Positions 1 to 5,494 of a DNA stretch of 5,743 nt are shown one piece after another. Both the position numbers and the translations under genes were made by a program. Position 1 is the first letter of the stretch. Each line of letters begins with the position of its first letter. Under the pieces are notes generated by a model that saw nothing but the letters and a program-made list of their open reading frames with translations, had not been told where the DNA came from and did not search any database. The DNA is from Rubrobacter sp. Lineage in GTDB: Bacteria > Actinomycetota > Rubrobacteria > Rubrobacterales > Rubrobacteraceae. Location of the stretch: the NCBI GenBank assembly GCA_016781885.1, contig JADDPM010000131.1:1-5743 (forward strand). The letters run 5' to 3'.

Positions 1-28
1 GTTTTCGTCGGCGTCTTCGGATAGCTTC

Positions 29-42
29 GGTCTCGACAGACC
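29..42. repeat. Small inverted repeat upstream of the monooxygenase
   Basis: GGTCT-CGAC-AGACC is a perfect 5-bp inverted repeat with a 4-base loop, followed by TTT. It sits nine bases before the putative Shine-Dalgarno sequence. It could be an operator, a 5' UTR hairpin or the remnant of an upstream terminator. The stem is short enough to occur by chance. Confidence 0.25.
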
Positions 43-50
43 TTTCCCTG

Positions 51-65
51 AGAGGAGCATCCCTG
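51..65 (+). promoter_or_regulatory. Shine-Dalgarno sequence and CTG start of the monooxygenase
   Basis: AGAGGAG at 51-57 lies five bases before CTG 63-65, which is in frame with the monooxygenase. No ATG, GTG or TTG occurs in this frame between the left edge and GTG 141. Because residues encoded at 129-140 form the start of the FAD-binding fold, translation must begin upstream of 141, and this is the best-placed site. Confidence 0.5.
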
Positions 66-1316
66 GCGACGACTGCTATCAAGAGTAAGCTGCCCACAGG
101 GGCGCCGGTCCGCCCGGTCGAGGAGACCGGGTGCTGCATCGTGGGCGCGGGGCCGGCGGGGGTGATGCTGGCGCTGCTCATGGCTCGCCGGGGCGTAGAC
201 GTTACGCTCCTTGAGGCACACAGGGAATTCGAGCGCGAGTTCCGGGGGAACACCCTCAACCCGGCGGCCCTGGAGACCCTGGCTCGCCTCGGCCTCGCCG
301 CGGAACTACTGAAGCTCGACCACGCCAAGGTAGGCCGGTTCGTCCTTCAGGAGACCGGCGGGAGACGCGAGACATTCGCCGACTTCTCTCGCCTGAGGTC
401 CCCGTATCCTTACGTCCTGATGCTCCCGCAGGCCCGATTCCTGGAGCTGGTAGTCGCCGAGGCGGAGCGCTACCCGAACTTCCGGCTCGTGATGGGCGCG
501 CGGGTGAAGCAGCTCGTCGAGGAGGGCGGCACAGTACGCGGCGTGCGCTACGGCGGGGAGGATAGTCTGCACGAGGTGCGGGCGGGGCTTACGGTCGGCA
601 CGGATGGGCGGTTCTCGCGGCTGCGGCAGCTCGCGGGGCTCGAACCGGAAGTCGGCGGCGCGCCAATGGACGTCTTCTGGTTCAACCTGCCACGCCTGCC
701 GGACGACCCGGAGGGGGCGGGGGCGATCTTCCGGTTCGGTAGGGGGAGCCTGCTGGTTATGATGGATCACTCGGACCACTGGCAGGTCGGGTACATCATC
801 CCGAAGGGGCACTACTCGCGTCTCAAGGAGAGGGGCCTCCCGGCGTTCAGGCGGTCTGTCGCCGCGCTCGCTCCGGAGCTTGGGGACAGGATGGAGACGC
901 TCGACGATTGGGGACAGGGTTCGTTGCTCCCGGTGGAGTCGGATAGGTTGAGGCGTTGGTACAAGCCCGGGTTGTTGCTCCTCGGAGATGCGGCGCACGT
1001 CGTATCGCCCATTGGCGGCGTTGGAATCAACCTCGCAATCGAGGACGCGGTGGTCGCGGCTGGCGTGCTGGCGAACCCTCTCCTTGAAGGGAACGTCCGG
1101 GAGCGTCACTTGAGATCGGTCCAGCGGCGCAGATCTCCTTCGGTGCGCATAGTCCAGTACGCTCAGGACCTCGCCCAGCGCTACGTGGTTATGGACGCGC
1201 TCAACCGCGAAGAGCCCTTCGAGCTTCCGCGCCTCCTGCGCCTGCTCCTGCGTGCCCCCGTCCTGCGCGACGTGCCAACCCGGCTCATCGCTTATGGTGG
1301 TTGGCCGCGGGTCTAA
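63..1316 (+). CDS. FAD-dependent monooxygenase (class A flavoprotein, SrsC-like hydroxylase candidate)
   Basis: Predicted NAD(P)H- and FAD-dependent aromatic hydroxylase of the PHBH/UbiH fold, about 417 residues. The FAD Rossmann motif GAGPAG is at residues 28-33, preceded by beta strand CCIV. The class A TDG motif follows at 180-182, and the second FAD motif GDAAHVVSPIGGVGINLAIE starts at 308. The first ATG/GTG/TTG-type start in this frame is GTG 141, but that would delete the beta strand of the FAD fold, so it cannot be the true start. CTG 63 follows AGAGGAG (51-57) at good spacing and gives an N-terminus MATTAIKSKLPTG; the frame stays open to the left edge, so an earlier start is possible. 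There is no C-terminal extension. With the downstream type III PKS and methyltransferase, the likely substrate is a polyketide phenol, as for SrsC in Streptomyces griseus; that substrate is inference. Family call is firm, the start less so. Confidence 0.88.
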   Translation: MATTAIKSKLPTGAPVRPVEETGCCIVGAGPAGVMLALLMARRGVDVTLLEAHREFEREFRGNTLNPAALETLARLGLAAELLKLDHAKVGRFVLQETGGRRETFADFSRLRSPYPYVLMLPQARFLELVVAEAERYPNFRLVMGARVKQLVEEGGTVRGVRYGGEDSLHEVRAGLTVGTDGRFSRLRQLAGLEPEVGGAPMDVFWFNLPRLPDDPEGAGAIFRFGRGSLLVMMDHSDHWQVGYIIPKGHYSRLKERGLPAFRRSVAALAPELGDRMETLDDWGQGSLLPVESDRLRRWYKPGLLLLGDAAHVVSPIGGVGINLAIEDAVVAAGVLANPLLEGNVRERHLRSVQRRRSPSVRIVQYAQDLAQRYVVMDALNREEPFELPRLLRLLLRAPVLRDVPTRLIAYGGWPRV

Positions 1317-1440
1317 AGTAGAAAAGGTTGCAACTCCACGGTGGACGGGCTGCCGGAGAGCCCATATGCTGAGCGTTGTGTAAGTATTTTGCTAAGGGAT
1401 CGCCGATGCGCAGACGTTGCCGGGAGACCGGCCCCGCACG

Positions 1441-2253
1441 ATGTTAGGAGGAGACCTGGAACTCTTCGAAGCCCTCCGACGGCGCAGGACCACCAACGGG
1501 CCGTTTCTGCCCGAACCGGTGAGCGACGAGCACCAAAGGATGCTGGTCGAGTTCGCCGGGATGGCGCCCAGTCACTTCAACAGCCAGCCGTGGCGTTTCG
1601 TTCTGGTAGACGACAAAAGCATCATCGAAGAGGTTGCTCGCATAAGCGGCGAGTCCATGCGCCGTCTGATGGAGGAGGGGACCTTCTGGAGGCGCTACCG
1701 GCCCTACTTCAGGTTCTCCGAGGAGGAGATGGAGGAGCGTAGGGACGGCATCCACATAGACCAGTTGCCCAAGGTCCTAAAACCGTTTCGACGCCAGATC
1801 TTCTCCAACACGGGACAGTCCATAATGAACCGCTTCGGCGTACCGAAGATGCTCGCCGAGGATAACCGCAAGCTCGTCGCTGGCTCGCCGCTGCTGCTCG
1901 CGGTCCTCCTCGACAAAACCGAGTACCGGCCCGGGGAGCTCTCGGGGTTCTACTCCGTCTTCGGGATGGGCGCGGCCGTCGAGAACGTCTGGATCGCCAC
2001 CACCGCTCTAGGAATGGGAATCCAGTTCGTCTCCACGCCGATGGAGATCCCCGAGAAGTGGCAGGAGATCAAGAACCTCCTCGAAGTTCCCGACGACCTG
2101 GAGCTGATGGCCGTCTACCGTCTCGGCTACCTCCCCGAGGAGAAGCGCCGCCCGACGATAGACTGGTCGAGTCGCGAGCGCAAACGCCTCTCCCAGTACG
2201 TCTTCCGCAACACCTGCTCCGCGCCGGAGTCCGACGCCCCGGAGCCACGATAA
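1441..2253 (+). CDS. Nitroreductase-family FMN oxidoreductase
   Basis: Predicted FMN-dependent NAD(P)H oxidoreductase of the nitroreductase fold, normally a cytoplasmic homodimer; the substrate is unknown. Numbering from ATG 1441 (270 aa), the FMN-phosphate segment RRRRTT is at 13-18, APSHFNSQPWRF at 42-53, and the glycine-rich cofactor/dimer helix GMGAAVENVWIATTALGMGI at 175-194. A charged helical segment of roughly 60 residues (about 72-140) separates the first two motifs from the rest, making the protein longer than the common 200-residue members. The start is uncertain: TTG 1417 and ATG 1441 lack a well-spaced Shine-Dalgarno, whereas AGGAGGAG (1446-1453) lies inside the ORF just before CTG 1456, which would give MELFEALRRRR, a typical family N-terminus. 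It lies 124 bases after the monooxygenase. In this cluster it could reduce a quinone, flavin or aromatic intermediate; this role is inferred from position only. Confidence 0.87.
   Translation: MLGGDLELFEALRRRRTTNGPFLPEPVSDEHQRMLVEFAGMAPSHFNSQPWRFVLVDDKSIIEEVARISGESMRRLMEEGTFWRRYRPYFRFSEEEMEERRDGIHIDQLPKVLKPFRRQIFSNTGQSIMNRFGVPKMLAEDNRKLVAGSPLLLAVLLDKTEYRPGELSGFYSVFGMGAAVENVWIATTALGMGIQFVSTPMEIPEKWQEIKNLLEVPDDLELMAVYRLGYLPEEKRRPTIDWSSRERKRLSQYVFRNTCSAPESDAPEPR
1446..1458 (+). promoter_or_regulatory. Strong Shine-Dalgarno followed by candidate CTG start of the nitroreductase
   Basis: AGGAGGAG at 1446-1453 is the best ribosome-binding match near this gene but lies downstream of ATG 1441. The in-frame CTG at 1456-1458 is four bases after the AGGAGG core (1446-1451). 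Starting there gives a 265-residue protein beginning MELFEAL. Spacing is slightly short, so ATG 1441 remains possible. Confidence 0.4.
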
Positions 2254-2285
2254 CCCGAAACGGAGAGCGGCCGCGCGCTTACTCG

Positions 2286-2294
2286 TGAGATAAT
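2286..2294 (+). promoter_or_regulatory. Candidate extended -10 promoter element for the PKS
   Basis: TGAGATAAT contains GATAAT (5 of 6 to TATAAT), immediately preceded by the TGN extension. I see no convincing -35 box 16-18 bases upstream, which is common for extended -10 promoters. Transcription would begin near 2301, about 100 bases before the PKS start codon and within the adjacent inverted repeat. Confidence 0.4.
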
Positions 2295-2322
2295 CGAGGG
2301 TTCCATCGATAGTGAACCCTCG
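2295..2322. repeat. Perfect 9-bp inverted repeat between nitroreductase and PKS
   Basis: CGAGGGTTC (2295-2303) and GAACCCTCG (2314-2322) are exact reverse complements separated by ten bases that include ATCGAT. It directly abuts the candidate -10 element, so it may be a repressor operator overlapping the transcription start. It could instead be a hairpin terminating the nitroreductase transcript, but no T-run follows. This is the strongest inverted repeat I found in the window. Confidence 0.55.
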
Positions 2323-2398
2323 CACCACGCGTTGCTACGGGGCGCGGTAGTGTCATGGTGCAAGGTTCGTAACGGCGGAGCCGGAAGCAAGGAGAGAG

Positions 2399-3469
2399 AT
2401 GAGGTCGGAGAGCCCCGTATCCAGAGACAACCCAAGCATACTCTCCGTCGCGACTGCGGTGCCGCGACATCGCGTCTCGCAGGAGACGGCCAGGGACTTC
2501 GCGCGCCTGATGTTCTCCGAGAGCTTCAAGAACGTGGAGCGGCTGCTCCCGATCTTCGACAACGCCCATATACAGAACAGGCACTTCTGCGTGCCGCCCG
2601 AATGGTTCGGTGAGGACCATCCCTTCCACGAGAAGAACGCCCTCTATGTAGAGAACGCGCTGGACCTCTCGGAGAAGGCGGCGAAGAGAGCTCTGGACAA
2701 AGCGGGGGTGGAGCCCGGGGACGTAGGCGCTATCTTCTTCGTCTCGACCACCGGCATCTCCACGCCCTCGCTCGACTCGAAGCTCATGTTCCGGCTCGGC
2801 TTACCCGAATACGTCAGGCGTGTACCCCTCTGGGGTCTCGGCTGCGCCGGCGGGGCGGCGGGCCTGGCCCGCGCCGCCGACCACGTCCGGGCCTACCCGG
2901 AGAAGCTGGTGCTCCTGGTGGCCGTCGAACTCTGTGGCCTCACCTTCGTGAAGGGGGACCGCTCCAAGAGTAACCTCGTTGCCACGAGCCTCTTCGCTGA
3001 CGGTGCCGCCGCCGTGCTCCTGGGCGTGGGGGAGAGGCCGGCCCTCCTGGGCAGCTACAGCACGACCTGGCCGGAGACTGAGGACGTCATGGGCTGGGAC
3101 GTCATCGAGGAGGGGTTGCGGGTGCGCTTCGCGAGGAGCGTCCCCCAGATAGTCCACGAGAAGATGCGCGGAAACCTCGAAGCCGCCTGCGACTCCCTGG
3201 ACCTCGCTCTCGAAGATCTGCAGCACTTCGTCATGCACCCCGGAGGCCCGAAGGTGCTGGAGGCTTACGAGGAGACGCTCGGGCTCTCGCCCGGTAGCCT
3301 CGACCTCTCCAGGGAGATACTCAGGGATTACGGCAATATGTCCAGCGTCTCCGTACTGTTCGTGCTGGAACAGTTCCTGGAGGACTACCCGGCGGGGAGC
3401 GGTGAGCATGGGACTATCTCGGCGCTTGGGCCGGGCTTCTCGGCCGAGCACGTCCTCTTCCGATGCTAA
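2399..3469 (+). CDS. Type III polyketide synthase (chalcone/stilbene synthase family, alkylresorcinol or alkylpyrone synthase-like)
   Basis: Homodimeric ketosynthase-fold enzyme that extends an acyl-CoA starter with malonyl-CoA units and cyclises the free CoA-linked polyketide. At 356 residues it is close to the usual family length. The catalytic triad is visible: Cys149 in WGLGCAGGAAGL, His280 in VMHPGGPKVL and Asn313 in YGNMSSVS. The family GPGFS loop is at 344-348, near the C-terminus. ATG 2399 follows AAGGAG (2389-2394). It is followed after 82 bases by an ICMT-type methyltransferase, the arrangement found in bacterial long-chain pyrone/resorcinol loci (SrsA-SrsB, and BpsA-BpsB of Bacillus). 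A long-chain fatty acyl starter is therefore likely. Starter, number of extensions and cyclisation mode (resorcinol or pyrone) cannot be decided from motifs alone. Confidence 0.95.
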   Translation: MRSESPVSRDNPSILSVATAVPRHRVSQETARDFARLMFSESFKNVERLLPIFDNAHIQNRHFCVPPEWFGEDHPFHEKNALYVENALDLSEKAAKRALDKAGVEPGDVGAIFFVSTTGISTPSLDSKLMFRLGLPEYVRRVPLWGLGCAGGAAGLARAADHVRAYPEKLVLLVAVELCGLTFVKGDRSKSNLVATSLFADGAAAVLLGVGERPALLGSYSTTWPETEDVMGWDVIEEGLRVRFARSVPQIVHEKMRGNLEAACDSLDLALEDLQHFVMHPGGPKVLEAYEETLGLSPGSLDLSREILRDYGNMSSVSVLFVLEQFLEDYPAGSGEHGTISALGPGFSAEHVLFRC

Positions 3470-3494
3470 CGTTTGCTGTCGGCCTGCCAGCGAT

Positions 3495-3515
3495 TGAGCA
3501 TGTCAGACATGAGCA
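3495..3515. repeat. Palindrome nested in a direct repeat upstream of the methyltransferase
   Basis: TGAGCA occurs at 3495-3500 and again at 3510-3515, flanking TGTCAGACA. Across the junctions, CATGTC-A-GACATG (3499-3511) is a 6-bp inverted repeat around a single central base. The shape resembles a compact dimeric-repressor site. It lies within the 82-base PKS-methyltransferase gap and may control the second gene, or be chance. Confidence 0.3.
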
Positions 3516-3551
3516 AAATTACTCGAACCGACTGCCTCCAGACGACATTGG

Positions 3552-4106
3552 ATGGTCAAATTCCTTGAGGATCACCACGAGAGTCACTCTTTGAGCGGGG
3601 CCATCCTCATCCTTGCGGCAGCCCTCGTCGCCGTCCAGCGCCTCCTCGAACTTGTCCTCGCCCGTCGTAACGAGCGCCGGGCACGCGCGCGCGGCGCCGT
3701 CGAGCGGGGCCGGGGCCACTACCCTTTCATAGTCGCCCTGCACTCACTGTGGCTCGTCTCAACCCTCGTCGAAGGACTGCTGCGCGGACCGGAGCTACCC
3801 GCCCTCTGGCCGGCGCCGCTCGCGCTCTTCCTCCTCGTCCAGCCCTTACGCTACTGGGCGCTCCTCTCACTGGGCGAGAGGTGGAACACCAAGATACTCG
3901 TCGTGCCGGGCGCGAAGCCCGTCCGGCGCGGGCCGTACCGGTATCTCAGCCACCCCAACTACGTCGTTGTGGTCGTCGAGATACTCACCTTTCCCCTGAT
4001 CTTCGGCGCGTGGGTGACGGCGCTCGTCTTTACGGTGCTCAACGCCGCCGTGCTCTGGGTGAGGATACGCGAAGAGAACCGGGCGCTCACTGAACTGGCG
4101 GGCTAA
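3552..4106 (+). CDS. ICMT-family membrane methyltransferase (SrsB/BpsB-like O-methyltransferase candidate)
   Basis: Predicted S-adenosylmethionine-dependent integral membrane methyltransferase, 184 residues. Hydrophobic segments lie at about 15-36, 57-77, 83-107 and 135-170 (probably two helices in the last). The ICMT signature is in the C-terminal half: LGERWNTKI around 107-115, RGPYRYLSHPNYV at 126-138, and RIREENRAL at 171-179. Bacterial members beside type III PKS genes methylate alkylresorcinols (SrsB) or alkylpyrones (BpsB/YpbQ), so O-methylation of the product of the adjacent PKS is the likely role. ATG 3552 has no visible Shine-Dalgarno and gives a hydrophilic 13-residue leader; TTG 3591, seven bases after GAGAG, would begin MSGAILILAAALVAVQRLLE, right at the first helix, and is a serious alternative. 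Family assignment is secure; exact substrate and start are not. Confidence 0.9.
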   Translation: MVKFLEDHHESHSLSGAILILAAALVAVQRLLELVLARRNERRARARGAVERGRGHYPFIVALHSLWLVSTLVEGLLRGPELPALWPAPLALFLLVQPLRYWALLSLGERWNTKILVVPGAKPVRRGPYRYLSHPNYVVVVVEILTFPLIFGAWVTALVFTVLNAAVLWVRIREENRALTELAG

Positions 4107-4118
4107 TATAGAGCTAGC

Positions 4119-4169
4119 CAGCCGGTCAGCTAGTCAGAGAAAGCAAGAGTTGAGGTGCTGACTGGTTGA
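4119..4169 (+). other. Structured serS leader with competing helices
   Basis: CTGACTGGTTG (4158-4168) can pair with either of two adjacent upstream segments. With 4126-4137 (TCAGCTAGTCAG) it forms about 12 bp, extending to base 4169, with two G-U pairs. With 4119-4129 (CAGCCGGTCAG) it forms about 11 bp, also with two G-U pairs. The choices are mutually exclusive because both use the same 3' strand. A further small stem, CTAGC 4114-4118 with GCTAG 4129-4133, competes with both. No T-box core sequence or U-run is present, so any regulatory function is inferred only from the pairing. Confidence 0.3.
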
Positions 4170-4199
4170 AACGCCGACAAGCTACCAATAGGAGCCGCC

Positions 4200-5471
4200 A
4201 TGCTGGATCTGAAATTTATCCGAGAGAACCCCGAAGCTGTCGCTGAGAACTGCAAGAACCGCGGGGTCGAGGCAGACGTGGATCTGGTGGTGGGGCTCGC
4301 CGAAGAGCGTTCCGAGCTGATGCAGGAGCTTAACGAGCTCAGGCAGGGGCAGAACGAGATGGCGAAGAGCGTCGGCAAGGAGCGCGATCCCGAGAAGCGC
4401 GAGGGGCTCATAGCCGAGTCGCGGCGAATGAAAGATGCCATCCCCGGGGTGGAGGCCCAGCTCGCGGCGGTCGAGGGGAGGCTGCGGGAGGAGATGCTCA
4501 AGATTCCGAACATGACCCACCCCGACTCTCCCATCGGCAGGGACGACACGGAGAACGTCGAGATCCGGCGTAGCGGCGAGCCTCCTACCTTCGGCTTCGA
4601 TCCTAAAGACCACGTCGAGCTCGGCGAGGCTTTAGGCATCATAGACTTCGAGGCCGGTACAAAGGTCGCGGGGAGCAAGTTCTACTTCCTGCGTGGCGAC
4701 GCCGTCTTGCTGGAGCTCGGGCTGGTGCGGTACGCGCTGGACAAGCTCATCGCGCACGGCTACGAGCCGACGATCACGCCGGACCTCGCTCGTGACGAGG
4801 CGTTGGTCGGGACAGGCTTCATCCCGCGCGGCCCAGAGACCCAGATCTATTCGATAGAAGACTCAGACCTCTCGCTCGTCGCGACCGCCGAGATAACCCT
4901 CGCCGGCTCCCTCGCCGGAGACATCCTGGACGCACAAGACCTACCCGTCCGGCTCGCCGGCCTCTCCCACTGCTTCCGGACCGAGGCGGGCTCCCACGGA
5001 CGCGCGAGCCGTGGCCTCTACCGCGTCCACCAGTTCACGAAGGTCGAGATGTTCGGCTTCACCACACCCGAGCACTCCGAGGAGATGCACGAGGAGATGG
5101 TCGGCATAGAAGAAGAAATATTCCAGGGCCTCGGCCTCCCGTACCGCGTCGTGGACATCTGCACCGGCGACCTCGGGGGCGCCGCCTACCGCAAGTACGA
5201 CCTCGAAGCCTGGATGCCCGGGCGTAACGCCTACGGGGAGATCACCTCCACCTCTAACACCACCGACTACCAGGCCCGCCGCCTCGCCATCCGCTACCGC
5301 AAGAACGGAAGCCGCCCCCAACTCCTCCACACTCTCAACGGCACCGCCGTAGCCGTCAGCCGCGCCCTCATCCCGCTCCTCGAAAACTACCAGCAAGAGG
5401 ACGGCTCTGTACTCGTTCCCGAAGCCCTCGCGCCCTATGTTGGGAAGAAGGTGTTGGAGCCCGCCGTCTAA
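4200..5471 (+). CDS. serS: Seryl-tRNA synthetase
   Basis: Cytoplasmic class IIa aminoacyl-tRNA synthetase that charges tRNA-Ser (and tRNA-Sec where present) with serine, as a homodimer. At 423 residues it is full length. The N-terminus MLDLKFIRENPEAV is typical, and residues about 25-100 form the charged antiparallel coiled-coil arm that contacts the long variable arm of tRNA-Ser. The serine-binding TAE loop is at 229-231. Motif 2 runs from FRTEAGSHG (259) to VHQFTKVEMF (276-285). YGEITSTSNTTDYQARR is at 345-361. Motif 3 is NGTAVAVSRALIPLLENYQQ at 380-399, with its ATP-binding Arg at 388. AGGAG (4190-4194) is five bases before ATG 4200. All motifs needed for activity are present. It is probably the housekeeping copy and not part of the lipid pathway; a second serS elsewhere cannot be excluded. 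Confidence 0.98.
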   Translation: MLDLKFIRENPEAVAENCKNRGVEADVDLVVGLAEERSELMQELNELRQGQNEMAKSVGKERDPEKREGLIAESRRMKDAIPGVEAQLAAVEGRLREEMLKIPNMTHPDSPIGRDDTENVEIRRSGEPPTFGFDPKDHVELGEALGIIDFEAGTKVAGSKFYFLRGDAVLLELGLVRYALDKLIAHGYEPTITPDLARDEALVGTGFIPRGPETQIYSIEDSDLSLVATAEITLAGSLAGDILDAQDLPVRLAGLSHCFRTEAGSHGRASRGLYRVHQFTKVEMFGFTTPEHSEEMHEEMVGIEEEIFQGLGLPYRVVDICTGDLGGAAYRKYDLEAWMPGRNAYGEITSTSNTTDYQARRLAIRYRKNGSRPQLLHTLNGTAVAVSRALIPLLENYQQEDGSVLVPEALAPYVGKKVLEPAV

Positions 5472-5482
5472 AAGAAGGATAG

Positions 5483-5488
5483 TAGAAT
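5483..5488 (+). promoter_or_regulatory. Candidate -10 box for the downstream gene
   Basis: TAGAAT matches TATAAT in five of six positions and ends six bases before ATG 5495. If used, transcription would begin at or very near the start codon, giving a leaderless mRNA, a mode common in actinobacteria. The best -35 resemblance (TTGGAG, 5454-5459) is too far upstream, so the promoter call is weak. Confidence 0.25.
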
Positions 5489-5494
5489 GCGTTT

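Noticed and set aside
306..1109. Long minus-strand open frame (267 codons) opposite the monooxygenase
   Set aside because: High-GC coding DNA commonly leaves the opposite strand open. The plus strand has clear FAD-binding motifs throughout, and the minus product has no recognisable domain.
1347..1363. GGGCT...AGCCC 5-bp hairpin in the monooxygenase-nitroreductase gap
   Set aside because: The stem is short, no T-run follows and no promoter elements lie near it. This is within chance expectation for high-GC DNA.
1341..1742. Plus-strand open frame overlapping the nitroreductase
   Set aside because: It runs out of frame through conserved FMN-binding segments, and its translation is low-complexity and Arg/Pro-rich, typical of a wrong frame.
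2295..2322. Intrinsic terminator of the nitroreductase
   Set aside because: The stem is good, but the loop is ten bases and no T-run follows. The adjoining -10-like element fits an operator or 5' UTR element better. Not fully excluded.
2801..3451. Minus-strand open frame (216 codons) opposite the PKS
   Set aside because: It is a shadow of the PKS, whose catalytic Cys, His and Asn motifs are all on the plus strand in this interval.
3500..3568. 22-codon ORF beginning MSDMSKITR in the PKS-methyltransferase gap
   Set aside because: There is no Shine-Dalgarno, it overlaps the methyltransferase start out of frame, and its start codon is part of the palindrome. It is likely chance.
4107..4199. T-box riboswitch upstream of serS
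   Set aside because: The conserved T-box core (AGGGUGGNACCGCG type) and any terminator or Shine-Dalgarno-sequestering hairpin are absent, and the leader is too short.
5244..5283. Loss of a Cys in the SerRS STSNTTDYQARR segment as a sign of an unusual paralogue
   Set aside because: That Cys is not universal among SerRS enzymes (from memory, E. coli and Thermus also lack it), and all catalytic motifs are intact.
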